A DNA stretch of 64,000 bases from CAVYBY01 sp963766935 (GTDB taxonomy: Bacteria > Actinomycetota > UBA4738 > HRBIN12): contig CAVYBY010000003.1 of assembly GCA_963766935.1 (NCBI GenBank), positions 62,001 to 126,000 on the forward strand. Direction: 5' to 3'. Below, piece by piece: positions 53,781 to 62,941 of the stretch. Position 1 is the stretch's first letter, and every line of letters starts with the position of its first letter. The notes beneath the pieces were generated by a model, which saw only the letters and a program-made list of their open reading frames with translations, ran no database searches and had not been told where the DNA came from. Position numbers and translations under genes: made by a program.

Positions 53781-55067
53781 GTGACGATCGACCTTCGCCC
53801 ACTGGAAGGGCTCCCGGAGATCCGGTCCGGCGACGACCTGGCCGGCGTCCTCGAGGCGCCGCTTCGCGAGGCGGGCCTGCGGGCCGGCGACGTCGTCGTG
53901 GTCACGTCCAAGGTGGTCTCGAAGGCCGAGGGCCGGCTCGTCGACGGCGCCGCCCGGGAGCCGTGGATCCAGAAGGAGACCAAGCGCGTCGTCGCGCGCC
54001 GGGGCGACCTCGTGATCGCCGAGACGCGGCACGGGTTCGTGTGCGCCAACGCCGGCGTGGATGCTTCGAACGTCGACGCGGGAACCATCGCCCTGCTCCC
54101 CGAGGACCCCGACGCGTCGGCCGAACGGCTCCGCGAGCAGATCGAGCGTCGCCTCGGCGTGGCCCCGATCGGGGTCGTCGTCACGGACACGTTCGGGCGG
54201 CCCTGGCGCCAGGGTCTCGTCGACGTGGCGATCGGGGTCGCGGGGCTTCCGGCGCTCGTCGACCTGCGAGGGACACCCGACGATCGTGGGCGCGAGCTCG
54301 AGATGACGGTCATCGCGCTCGCGGACCAGGTGGCGGCGGCAGGCGGCCTGGTGATGCCGAAGGCCGCGCGCGTGCCGGCCGCGATCGTCCGCGGCCTCGC
54401 CGCGGACGGCACCGGCGGAACGGCCGCGGATCTCGTCCGGCCGCCCGAGGAGGACCTGTTCCGCGAGGCGCCGCTGACGTCGATCTCGGCGCGGCGCACC
54501 ATCCGCTCGTTCGGACCGGGTTCGGTGCCGGCCGCGGCGATCGAAGAAGCGGTGCGGGCCGCGTGCACCGCGCCGGCGCCGCATCACACGAGGCCCTGGC
54601 GATTCACCGCGCTCGTCGGCGCGCCGGCCAAACGCGCGCTGCTGGCCGCGATGGCCGAGGCTTGGCGAGCGGACCTGCGGCGCGACGGGACCTCCGACGC
54701 GACGATCGAGCGCCGTTTGTCGAAGAGCGACGCCGTGCTCGGCATCGCACCGGTGCTGATCGTGCCCTGGGTCCGCTTTCACGGGGCGCACCCGTACGCC
54801 GACGCCGAGCGCGCCCACGCGGAACAGGAGATGTTCCTGCTGTCCGGTGGCGCGGCAATCCAGAACCTGCTGCTCGCCCTTCACGCGCAGGGCTACGCCT
54901 CGTGCTGGATCTCCTCGACGCTCTTCTGCCAGGAGGAGACGCGCGCGGTCCTGGGCATGGACGAGGAGTGGTTCGCCCTGGGCACCGTCGCGTGCGGCCC
55001 CATGCCCGAGGGCCCGCCGGCCGCGCGCGTGCCGCTCGACCTCGGCGGGATCCTGGAGGTTCGCTAA
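53781..55067 (+). CDS. fbiB: Bifunctional F420 gamma-glutamyl ligase FbiB (CofE + nitroreductase-like domain)
   Basis: 428 residues. The N-terminal ~240 residues are CofE: GDVVVVTSKVVSKAEGRLVD, VIAETRHGFVCANAGVDASN, and VVVTDTFGRPWRQGLVDVAIG, which adds glutamates to F420-0. The C-terminal ~185 residues form an FMN-binding nitroreductase-like domain (SARRTIRSFGPGSVP, LLSGGAAIQNLLLALHAQGY, ALGTVACGPMPEG), which reduces dehydro-F420 in mycobacterial FbiB. This fusion is specific to actinobacteria. GTG 53781 is 10 bp after fbiA. Confidence 0.94.
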   Translation: MTIDLRPLEGLPEIRSGDDLAGVLEAPLREAGLRAGDVVVVTSKVVSKAEGRLVDGAAREPWIQKETKRVVARRGDLVIAETRHGFVCANAGVDASNVDAGTIALLPEDPDASAERLREQIERRLGVAPIGVVVTDTFGRPWRQGLVDVAIGVAGLPALVDLRGTPDDRGRELEMTVIALADQVAAAGGLVMPKAARVPAAIVRGLAADGTGGTAADLVRPPEEDLFREAPLTSISARRTIRSFGPGSVPAAAIEEAVRAACTAPAPHHTRPWRFTALVGAPAKRALLAAMAEAWRADLRRDGTSDATIERRLSKSDAVLGIAPVLIVPWVRFHGAHPYADAERAHAEQEMFLLSGGAAIQNLLLALHAQGYASCWISSTLFCQEETRAVLGMDEEWFALGTVACGPMPEGPPAARVPLDLGGILEVR

Positions 55068-55126
55068 GCTGACGCCTCGCCGCGCCCGCAGCGAGCGGTC
55101 CGGCGACGACAGGAGGCTCAATCCCG

Positions 55127-55909
55127 ATGGCGGACCGCCGGCCGACGAAGGCCGATCGCAAAGAAGCGGCCAAGCGCGAGCGCGAAGAGCTGCAGCGCAG
55201 GATCGCAAAGCAGCGCCGCTCCCGGCGCCGCGGTGTGGTGCTGGCGTCGGTTGCGGTCGTGGGCGTCATCACGGCGGTCGCGCTGTGGCCGGGCGGTCTT
55301 CCGTCACCGAAGGACCTTCTGGCGGACACCGGAGCGGCGAAAGCGGCGGGGTGCGGCGACATCCAGACGATCGGGTTCTACAACGGCGTCAGCGACCCGT
55401 CGAGCCCCGACTACGTGGACCAGTCGCACATCGGTGCCGACCCCCGGTTCGCGCAGGGACCACCGCTCTCGTCCTACCCGAGCACGCCTCCGACCTCCGG
55501 CCCGCACGCAGCCATCCCGCCGGGGCCGATGCCCCCCGGCGTCTACGACTCCCCGCCCGACATCTACCGCGCGATCCACTCCCTCGAGCACGCCGGCGTG
55601 ATCGTCTGGTACCGGCCCGGTCTCACCGGCGGGGAGCTGGACAAGATCAAGACGTTCTACCGGCAGAAGACCGTGAAGGAAGACGTCGGGCAGACCAAGA
55701 CGGTCGTCGCGGCGTACAACTACCCGGGTCAGGACGCGGCTGGGAGCCTTCCGAACGGCGCCCAGATGGTGCTCGTCGCCTGGCACAAGATGCAGGTCTG
55801 CCAGCGGCCGAGCCTCGCCGCCGCGTTCCAGTTCACGTCCGCGTACAACAACGTGACGCCGGGGAGCACGTACAAGGGCGAGGCACCCGAGGCCGCCTCC
55901 ACGATGTGA
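55127..55909 (+). CDS. DUF3105 protein, signal-anchored, copy 1
   Basis: 260 residues. A Lys/Arg-rich cytoplasmic start (about 35 residues) is followed by one membrane helix (GVVLASVAVVGVITAVALW) and an exported domain with the DUF3105 block SLEHAGVIVWYRPGL and CQRPSLAAAFQFTSAY. It lacks the usual lipobox. ATG 55127 has AGGAGG 9 nt upstream. A paralogue follows 13 bp later. Function unknown. Confidence 0.8.
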   Translation: MADRRPTKADRKEAAKREREELQRRIAKQRRSRRRGVVLASVAVVGVITAVALWPGGLPSPKDLLADTGAAKAAGCGDIQTIGFYNGVSDPSSPDYVDQSHIGADPRFAQGPPLSSYPSTPPTSGPHAAIPPGPMPPGVYDSPPDIYRAIHSLEHAGVIVWYRPGLTGGELDKIKTFYRQKTVKEDVGQTKTVVAAYNYPGQDAAGSLPNGAQMVLVAWHKMQVCQRPSLAAAFQFTSAYNNVTPGSTYKGEAPEAASTM

Positions 55910-55922
55910 ACGATCCCGCCCG

Positions 55923-56678
55923 ATGACGGATCGCAAACGCAAGCGCTCCAAGAGCGCGTCGCGCTCGAAGAAGGGTCCGTCCCGGCCCCGGACGCCGGCC
56001 GGTTCCAAACGAACCGCGCCCGCGAGCGGGCGCGGGGCGAGAGCGGGGCAGCTCGGAGCCACGCGTCCGTCCCGGCGCGACGCATTCCGGCGGGCAGCCA
56101 TCGCGGGCCTCGTGGTCGCGGTCGGCTACATCGGGATCTCGTTCTTCTTCCGCGCCCCCGCACCGACTCCCCTCTCCGCGGCGGCGCGCTCGGCGGCGAG
56201 GGAAGCCGGCTGCGATCCCGACTTCGTGACGCCGGTTTCGGGAAAGGTCCAGCGGAACCACCTCGACGAGGGGCAGTCCTTCGACTACGGACAGGACCCC
56301 CCGGCGTCGGGTCCGCACGACCCGGCGCCGCTCCCGGACGAGCCTCGCATCTACGGCTCCCCGCTGCCGCAGACCCACGCCGTGCACACGCTCGAGCACG
56401 CCGCGGTGATCGTCTACTACCGGCCGGACGGCCCGCAGGAAATCTCGCCGGGCGTGCTCGATCGGCTGGTCGCGATCGCCGGCGGATCCCGCTTCACCTA
56501 CATCGCGCCGTACCCGACGCTGCCGGCCGGGACGTCGCTCGCGTTCGTCGCGTGGAACAAGCTGCTGTCCTGCCCCGGCACGATCACCCCCGACCAGGCG
56601 GCGACGGTCGCGAACGGATTCATCAACTCGCTCGAGTGCACGCGGAACGCCCCCGAGCCGAGATCGGGAGCCTGCTGA
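55923..56678 (+). CDS. DUF3105 protein, signal-anchored, copy 2
   Basis: 251 residues, the same plan as the preceding gene: a long basic cytoplasmic N-terminus (residues 1-60, rich in RKRSKSASRSKK), one membrane helix (IAGLVVAVGYIGISFFF), then HTLEHAAVIVYYRPDG. It keeps two further Cys (SCPGTI, LECTRN). Tandem duplication within the family is likely, though identity between copies is low. Converges with the SpoIID-type gene. Confidence 0.8.
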   Translation: MTDRKRKRSKSASRSKKGPSRPRTPAGSKRTAPASGRGARAGQLGATRPSRRDAFRRAAIAGLVVAVGYIGISFFFRAPAPTPLSAAARSAAREAGCDPDFVTPVSGKVQRNHLDEGQSFDYGQDPPASGPHDPAPLPDEPRIYGSPLPQTHAVHTLEHAAVIVYYRPDGPQEISPGVLDRLVAIAGGSRFTYIAPYPTLPAGTSLAFVAWNKLLSCPGTITPDQAATVANGFINSLECTRNAPEPRSGAC

Positions 56679-56682
56679 GCTT

Positions 56683-58435
56683 TCAGACGACGCGTACGCG
56701 GCAGCGCGCCGCGGGCGGGCACGTGATCGATCCGTGCTCGAAGGTGGCCGTCGCGGCGCCGCCGGCGCGCCGCACGCGCGAGGTCGGGAAGCCGAGCGCG
56801 CCGCCCGAGCCGCCGCGGCCGCGGTAGGCGGCGTAGACCGGACCCCAGAGCGCGTGCGTGCCGGCCCCCGGTTTGGCCCAGATGGCGCCCCGCTGGAAGC
56901 TCACCCGGCGGCACGCCGCCGCACCGGGCACGGGTGAGCGGGGCGGCGGGCGCGCCCGTCGGGAGGCCGAGGTGGCCGGCGGCGTCGCCGACCGCCCGGT
57001 ACTCCGTGTAGATGGCGCCGCGCAGCCACACGGTGATGCCGGCCTTGGTGTTGTGGTAGATGCCGCCCGAGGCGAACCACTGCCGCGCGCCGCCGGGCAC
57101 ACCGGCGGTGCCCGATGCGGGCAGCCCCGGCGCGCACATCAGCGAGTCGTACTTCGCCCGGATCGATCCCACGACGGTCCGGTCGCTGTTGACCCACACG
57201 CGGGTGTCGAGCAGGCCGAGATCCGACCTGAGCTCGGATCCGGAGATGACGGCGTTGCCCTTGGTGCCTCGAGCCTGAAGCGAGATGATGCGGCCGGACT
57301 CGCCACGGTCGACGGCCGAGAATCCGGTGATCCGTCCCACGGCGCCGGTCGAGGAGCGCAGCAGCGATGTGAGCTGTCGCGCCGTGAAACGCTTCGACCA
57401 CCGCCGGTACGGGTTGGCCGTCGTGTTCTCCCCCGGATCGCACACCCCGCGAAGGTAGGAGATCGCGAACGCGGGGTCGCCCCCGTGCCAGACATCCTCG
57501 ACGTTCTCCGAGTGACCGCCGTCCGACGCGGTGTAGAACGCCTGGATGACCGAGCCGTGAGCGGCCACCACGGTGCCCGCGGTGGCCTGGACGGCGTGCA
57601 CCCAGCGAGACCCGCCGGCGCCGACCTCCTTGCCCCACCCGACGTAGACCTGGTCGCTGGAATCGTCCAGCACGTGGCAATTGCAGCTCGAGCGCAGGCC
57701 GAAGTGCTTCATGGAATAGAGCGCGTACGATCGCGCGGCGATCGCCTGGGTCCGCAGCGCCGCGACCGGCCACGACGACGGCACCTCCCCCAGCCCGTAG
57801 AGATACGCCTCAAACCCGATCCGCAGGATCAGACGCTCCACGCAGCCACCGGCACAGTCGTACAGGTTGAACTCGAGCGTGCCCCGGCCGTACTCGAAGC
57901 CCGCGCCCGACGCGTCGGCCTCGGGCACGAAGACGCGGGCGCGGCCCGTCGCGTACGTCGCGAACAGGTCGGTCGCCGGCCCACCCCAGCGGCGGCCGCC
58001 GACCAGCGCGTTCGACCCGTCGCGGACCGCGTAGCCGGCCGGCGTGGCGATCACGCGCCAGGTCTCGCCGGTCGGGATGGTCCCGACGCGTGTTTGTCCG
58101 GGGCCCCCGGCCCACAGTCGCACGGCGCCCCCGCGGGCCGTCAGATGGATCGCGGACCGGCCGGTCGTGAGGGCGACGCGGATGCGGGCCGGCGGGGACT
58201 GGATGTGGACAAGGCGGGTGCCCGCATAGAAATGGTGCAGGATCCGCCCCGGGGTCCAGCCGCGCTGCGAGAGACCGTAGGACCCCCACTGCGAGAGCCC
58301 GATGCCGTGGCCGGCGCCCGAGCCGAAGAAGGTGAACGCGCCTGGCGATGCCGTCCCGGAAGTTGCGGATGCCCGGCCGGCCATGGTGGCGACGGCGAGC
58401 GAGCAGGCGAGGAGGAAGGTGATCGATCGGCGCAT
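56683..58435 (-). CDS. Secreted SpoIID/LytB-domain protein with LGFP repeats, one frameshift
   Basis: About 584 codons. Signal peptide RRSITFLLACSLAVATMAG, then the N-terminal FFGSGAGHGIGLSQWGSYGLSQRGWT and the SpoIID core (YLYGLGEVPSSWPVAALRTQAIAARSYAL at residues ~200-230; HAVQATAGTVV; AFYTASDGGHSENVEDVWHGG). The C-terminal ~160 residues carry LGFP-type repeats (HLGLPTGAP, ALGFPTSRV), which bind wall polymers. A frameshift near 56920-56935 moves the last LGFP repeats to another frame, ending at 56683. SpoIID-type proteins cleave glycan strands or stimulate amidases. ATG 58435. Confidence 0.82.
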
Positions 58436-58533
58436 CGGGGCAGGCGAATGGTCGTTTCGGCCGGAGCGAGCACGCTACCACATCGCCCGGCGGCCCCTCG
58501 AAGACCGGGCTGCGCCCGGGCCGGGGGCCGTTC

Positions 58534-59544
58534 TCAGAACCTGGGACCCCCGGAGATCCGTGCATCGCGCGCGATCGCGCCGTCTTCCACGACCGCTCGC
58601 TCGCCCAGGACCGAGCCCTCCACCGTGGCCCCCGCTCCGACCGACGATGCGGGCCCGAGCACCGAGCCGCGGATCCTGGCCCCCGCCCCGACCCGCGCGC
58701 CCGGATGCAGCACCGCGTCGTCCAGATCGGCGGTCGCGCCGACCGTTGCGCCGGCCGCGACCGTCACCCACCGGCCGAGCCTCGCCTCCGGGTCGACGTC
58801 CGCGTCCGGCGAGATCCACGGCGCCGGGTACGAGACGCCGCGGACGCGCCCGTCCAGCAGGTCGCGGTGGGCCTGCAGGTACTTCTCGGGTGTCCCGAGG
58901 TCGAGCCAGTAGGCATCGGCGAGGAACCCGAACACCGGGTGGCCCGCGTCGATCACCCCAGGGAAGATCTCGCGTTCGATCGAGATCGAGCGGCCGCCCG
59001 GCCAGCCGGCCAGCGCCGCCGGGTCGATGAGGTACGTGCCGGCGTTCACGTCCCCGGCCATCTCGGCCTCCGGCTTCTCGCGGAAGGCCAGGATGCGGCC
59101 GCCCGCATCCGTCTCGACCAGACCGAACGCGCGGGCGTCCGGCACGTGCTGCAGCGTGATCGTGACCGCGGCGCCGCGCTCACGGTGCGAGGCGAGCATC
59201 GCCGAGAGGTCGAGGTCGGTGAGGATGTCTCCGTTCAGCGCGAAGAACGGCTCGGGGCCGAGCGCCTGAAGCGCGTGCACGATCGCGCCGCCGGTCCCGA
59301 GCGGCTCGGGCTCGGTGATCCACGTGATGGCCGGATCGCCGCCGCGAGCCTCGACGAACGGCAGGAACGTCGCCTCCAGATACGGAGAGCTCATGACGAC
59401 CTCGTGCACGCCGTGGCGGACGAGATGGTCGAGCACGTGATCGAGCGAGGGCCGGTCGACGAGCGGGATGAGGGGCTTCGGCGTCGTCTCGGTCAGCGGT
59501 CGCATCCGGGTGCCCTCCCCGCCGACGAGCACCACCGCCTTCAC
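58534..59544 (-). CDS. NDP-sugar synthase / mannose-1-phosphate guanylyltransferase-like nucleotidyltransferase
   Basis: 336 residues. The N-terminal nucleotidyltransferase domain has VLVGGEGTRMRPLTETTPKPLIPLVDRP, the nucleotide and sugar sites GTGGAIVHAL and FALNGDILTDLDL, and the C-terminal half is a left-handed beta-helix of hexapeptides (ARLGRWVTVAAGATVGATADLDDAVLHPGARVG at ~residues 265-297). GTG 59544 overlaps the glycosyltransferase stop (GTGA). In mycobacteria the cognate gene lies next to wbbL, as here. Likely supplies GDP-mannose or a related donor. Confidence 0.85.
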   Translation of the reverse strand: MKAVVLVGGEGTRMRPLTETTPKPLIPLVDRPSLDHVLDHLVRHGVHEVVMSSPYLEATFLPFVEARGGDPAITWITEPEPLGTGGAIVHALQALGPEPFFALNGDILTDLDLSAMLASHRERGAAVTITLQHVPDARAFGLVETDAGGRILAFREKPEAEMAGDVNAGTYLIDPAALAGWPGGRSISIEREIFPGVIDAGHPVFGFLADAYWLDLGTPEKYLQAHRDLLDGRVRGVSYPAPWISPDADVDPEARLGRWVTVAAGATVGATADLDDAVLHPGARVGAGARIRGSVLGPASSVGAGATVEGSVLGERAVVEDGAIARDARISGGPRF

Positions 59545-60401
59545 GAGCGCACCGCCTTCGCCCGGATCCACTCGAGCTCCGCGCGGACGCGCAACACCGT
59601 CCACGCAAGCGGCAAGGTGCCGCGGCGCCAGCCGCTCGCCCGGTGCTTGCGATAGTAGCGATAGATGCTTTTCGAATGCATGACGAAGGTCCGGTGACCG
59701 CGGCCCGTCGACACGCCGATCTCGTGGAGCACCTCGGCCGCCGGCGTGAACAGGACCGACCACCCGGCGCGGCGCAGACGGGTCGCCAGATCGAGCTCCT
59801 CGCCGTAGAGCAGGAATCGCTCGTCGAAACCGCCGACCTCGTCGTAGGCGGCGCGCGGGAGCAGCATGCAGCACCCACTGACCCAGTCGACCTCGCGGTT
59901 CTCGGCGCGGTCCCACCCGTCGAGGCGGTAGCGCCTCGTGAACCGGTTGTTCGGCGCCACGCCCCCCAGGAACGCGTGCCCGACGGCGTCGGTCACGCTC
60001 GGGATCGACCGGCCGCTCGCATAGACCGAGCCGTCCATGTTCCGCACGAGCGGCCCGACGATGCCGGCGCGAGGGTTCGACCGCGCCTCGCCGACGAGCC
60101 CCGCAAGCGTTCCCTTCCACCATTCGGTGTCGGGGTTGAGGAAGAGCAGGAACGGAGCGTCGCTCGCGCGCGCGCCCTGGTTCCACGCCGGGGACAGGTA
60201 GACGTTCTCGGGATTCTCGATCAGCCGGACCCCCGGGCGATCCCGCGCCGCGCGCTGGCTGCCGTCGCTCGAGGCGTTGTCGATGACGAGGACGTCGGTG
60301 CGCAGATCTCCGCGGTGCGCTTCGAGGGAGTCGAGGCAGCGCCGCAAGTACGAACCGGCGTTGAAGTTGACGATGACGACGGCGAGATCCGCCGGGCTCA
60401 T
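59541..60401 (-). CDS. Family-2 glycosyltransferase, rhamnosyltransferase (WbbL)-like
   Basis: 286 residues. DLAVVIVNFNAGSYLRRCLDSL, the nucleotide site DVLVIDNASSDGS, FLLFLNPDTEWWKGTLAGL (the DxD-like motif NPD), GGFDERFLLYGEELDLATRLRRAGW and LHEIGVST. This is the pattern of GT2 enzymes that put rhamnose on polyprenyl-linked wall or O-antigen intermediates (WbbL). ATG 60401 overlaps the EamA/SMR stop (ATGA), so it is co-translated with the exporter genes. Exact sugar not determinable. Confidence 0.86.
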   Translation of the reverse strand: MSPADLAVVIVNFNAGSYLRRCLDSLEAHRGDLRTDVLVIDNASSDGSQRAARDRPGVRLIENPENVYLSPAWNQGARASDAPFLLFLNPDTEWWKGTLAGLVGEARSNPRAGIVGPLVRNMDGSVYASGRSIPSVTDAVGHAFLGGVAPNNRFTRRYRLDGWDRAENREVDWVSGCCMLLPRAAYDEVGGFDERFLLYGEELDLATRLRRAGWSVLFTPAAEVLHEIGVSTGRGHRTFVMHSKSIYRYYRKHRASGWRRGTLPLAWTVLRVRAELEWIRAKAVRS

Positions 60402-60769
60402 TTGTGCGGGGTCTGGGCGACCAGGACGATCCCGATCACGATGAAGAACACACCAGCCCAGCGGAGCACCGGGATGTTCTCGTGGAACACCCACCGGTCG
60501 GCGAGCAGGATCAGGATGTAGGTGAGCGAGGCGAACGGATAGGCGAACGACAGCGAGGCGCGCGACAGGACCATGAGCCACACGACCGCCGAGCACCCGA
60601 ACATCGCCAGGCCGAGCCACACGGTCGGCGTCACCGCGACCCGGCGGAGCGAACCGAGATCCGCGTTCAAGACGCCGCCGCCCGCGGTCGCCGTGTTCAC
60701 CCCGTGTTTCAGCGTCAGCTGCGCCAGGGCCGCGAGCGCGACCGAGAGCAGGATCAACCCGATGAGCAT
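60398..60769 (-). CDS. Small multidrug-resistance/EamA-type four-helix membrane protein
   Basis: 123 residues from ATG 60769, which has AAAGGAAG upstream. A longer in-frame GTG at 60844 overlaps the upstream stop (GTGA) and would add 25 hydrophilic residues. Four hydrophobic helices: LIGLILLSVALAALAQLTLK, VWLGLAMFGCSAVVWLMVL, SLSFAYPFASLTYILILLADRW and VLRWAGVFFIVIGIVLVAQ. This matches half-size EamA/SMR proteins, some of which flip lipid-linked sugars (ArnE/F-like). In a polysaccharide operon, flipping an undecaprenyl-phosphate sugar is the likely job, probably as a dimer. Confidence 0.75.
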   Translation of the reverse strand: MLIGLILLSVALAALAQLTLKHGVNTATAGGGVLNADLGSLRRVAVTPTVWLGLAMFGCSAVVWLMVLSRASLSFAYPFASLTYILILLADRWVFHENIPVLRWAGVFFIVIGIVLVAQTPHK

Positions 60770-60840
60770 CGCCGGTCTCTTCCTTTCGATTCCCTCGTCG
60801 TGGGCGTCCCCGGCCCCCGCTGCCGTCGCCTCGGGCCGCC

Positions 60841-62019
60841 TCACAGGTCGTCGACTTCGATGTCGAGCGGCGGATCCGCAACGTCCTGGATGCGCGGGAC
60901 GTCGTGCACCTGGAACCCGTACCGCTGAGTCTGCACGTGGTACGGGCGGTCGGCGTCACGTGAGGCAAGACCGACCGTCACCCAGTACCGGCCCGGATCG
61001 AACGGCACCTCGGCGAGCCGGAACCGGATGCGCCGTTTCCCGGCGAATCGCTCGATCCGAACGCCGCGCTTGGACGTCCGCGCGCCGAACACGGGATGGT
61101 TGGTGGCGCCGTCGATGATGGCGATGTCGACATCCAGGTCGTCGACCGGATTGCCCGCCCGCACCTCGACGGACACCGTGAGCGGACCGCCGCGCAGCAC
61201 GATCGACCCCGGCTCGTCTCCGGCGACGATCTGCACGCCGGCGATCTCGACCTGGCGGGTGCCTTCTTCGGGTACGAACCCCGGGTCGTGCCCGCCGAGC
61301 AGGACGTAGCGCATCTCCCGGACGACCTCCTCGGGATCGCCCATCGTGTGCACGACCCCGTGGTGCAGCATCACGGCCCGGTCGCAGATCTCGATGACCG
61401 TGTCGAGGGCGTGGGTCACGAGCACGATCGTTCGTCCCTCGGACTGGAACCGGCGGACCCGGTCGAGACAGCGCGCCTGGAAGGCTTCGTCCCCGACCGC
61501 AAGGACTTCGTCCACGAGCAGGACGTCGGGCTCGACGTGCACGGCGACGGCGAAGCCGAGCCGGACGAGCATGCCCGCCGAGTAGAACTTCACCTGGTTG
61601 TCGATGAAGTCCTCCAGCTCCGCGAACGACACGATGTCGTCGAAGACGCCGTCGGTCGCCTTTCGCGACAGGCCCAGGAACGACGCGTTGAGATAGACGT
61701 TCTCGCGCCCGGTCAGCTCCGGATGGAATCCGGCGCCAAGCTCGAGCAGCGCCGCGAGCCGGCCGCGCAACCGGATCGTGCCGGCCGTCGGGCGCAGGAT
61801 CCCGGCCACGCACTTCAACAACGTCGTCTTGCCCGAACCGTTGTGACCGATCAGCCCGGTCGTGCTCCCTGACGGCACGACCAGCGAGACGTCGCGGAGC
61901 GCCCAGAAGTCCTCGGCGCGCGCGTGCCCCGACAGCAGGCGCTGCTTGAGCGAGCTCGGGCGGTCGCGCCACAGACGGAACCGCTTCGAGACGGCGTCGA
62001 CGTCGATGGCGTTCGTCAC
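60841..62019 (-). CDS. Polysaccharide ABC exporter ATP-binding protein (Wzt-like) with C-terminal carbohydrate-binding domain
   Basis: 392 residues. AISKRF-like start, Walker A GHNGSGKTTLLK, GRLAALLELGAGFHPELTGRENV (the Wzt-specific stretch), the modified signature KFYSAGMLVRLGFAVAV and Walker B LLVDEVLAVGDEAF, H-loop VTHAL. The C-terminal ~140 residues (from QVEIAGVQIVAGDEPGSIVLRGGPL) form a beta-rich Wzt_C-like domain that recognises the polysaccharide end. GTG 62019 overlaps the permease stop (GTGA). Drives export of a surface polysaccharide. Confidence 0.93.
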   Translation of the reverse strand: MTNAIDVDAVSKRFRLWRDRPSSLKQRLLSGHARAEDFWALRDVSLVVPSGSTTGLIGHNGSGKTTLLKCVAGILRPTAGTIRLRGRLAALLELGAGFHPELTGRENVYLNASFLGLSRKATDGVFDDIVSFAELEDFIDNQVKFYSAGMLVRLGFAVAVHVEPDVLLVDEVLAVGDEAFQARCLDRVRRFQSEGRTIVLVTHALDTVIEICDRAVMLHHGVVHTMGDPEEVVREMRYVLLGGHDPGFVPEEGTRQVEIAGVQIVAGDEPGSIVLRGGPLTVSVEVRAGNPVDDLDVDIAIIDGATNHPVFGARTSKRGVRIERFAGKRRIRFRLAEVPFDPGRYWVTVGLASRDADRPYHVQTQRYGFQVHDVPRIQDVADPPLDIEVDDL

Positions 62020-62810
62020 AGCTCCTCCGCGAAGTCGCCCGAGAGCCGGAAGAACAGGCGCCACGCGAGGTACAAAAGGACCAGACACGCGGCGAGCGTG
62101 ATCGCGAGCACCCCCGCGAGCCAGGCGAGGCTCATGGCCGGAAGCACCGTTCCGTCGCCGGCGCCGTACAGGGCGCGCTGGAACCCCAGGACGACGGGCG
62201 TCAGCGGGTTGAGCAGATACAGGTGCCAGAAGTCGACGCCCACGAGGGCATGGTCGGACAGGTGCCCCTGGACGAGCTTGGCCTGGTACACGATCGGCGT
62301 CATCCAGAACCAGACGAGCAACGCGATCGCGAGCAGATGCTGGACGTCGCGGTAGCGGACGTTCGCGGCGGCGACGAACAACGTGAGCGCCGTCGACAGG
62401 ACGACCAGGGCGACGAACGAGAGCGGGTAGAGCGCGAACACCGCCGCGCCGAGTCCGTGGCCGGAGATCACGACGAAGGCCAGCAGGACGACCGACTGCA
62501 GCGCGAAGTCGAACAGCGAGACCCCGACCGCCGCGAGCGGCAGGATCTCGCGCGGGAACGCGACCTTCTTGACGAGGTTCGCGTTGTCGATGACCGATCG
62601 CGAGCCCTGGGACAGGGCACCGGCGAACAGGTTCCAGGCGAGCAGCCCCGCCAGCAGGAAGACCGGATAGTCGTGGATCTGGTTGCCCAGCACCGCGGCG
62701 ACGAACGAGAACACGGCCAGATAGACGATCGGGTTGAGCAGCGACCACACGGCGCCGAGCACGGAGGCCGTGTACTTGACCTTCAGCTCCTTGCGCACGA
62801 GGTTCATCAC
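62016..62810 (-). CDS. Polysaccharide ABC exporter permease (Wzm-like), N-terminus possibly frameshifted
   Basis: 264 residues from GTG/ATG 62810. Opens MMNLVRKELKVKYTASVLGAVWSLLNP, the ABC2-type permease entry, then about six membrane helices and VKKVAFPREILPLAAV. Partner of the Wzt-like ATPase. Typical homologues have 20-40 more residues before this. Directly upstream, another frame reads IEIDLTERTSEAPQLRVGARMRELAR, and removing one base near 62825 joins it as ELARYREIVMNLVRKE, which looks native. The true start is therefore probably upstream (about 62910) and the frame break artefactual or recent. Confidence 0.85.
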   Translation of the reverse strand: MMNLVRKELKVKYTASVLGAVWSLLNPIVYLAVFSFVAAVLGNQIHDYPVFLLAGLLAWNLFAGALSQGSRSVIDNANLVKKVAFPREILPLAAVGVSLFDFALQSVVLLAFVVISGHGLGAAVFALYPLSFVALVVLSTALTLFVAAANVRYRDVQHLLAIALLVWFWMTPIVYQAKLVQGHLSDHALVGVDFWHLYLLNPLTPVVLGFQRALYGAGDGTVLPAMSLAWLAGVLAITLAACLVLLYLAWRLFFRLSGDFAEEL

Positions 62811-62941
62811 GATCTCGCGGTAGCCGAGCGAGCTCCCGCATGCGCGCGCCCACCCGGAGCTGCGGCGCCTCCGACGTGCGTTCGGTCAGATCGATCTCGA
62901 TGGGAACGGCCCTCCGGGCCCCAGGACGACGAATACGCAGG

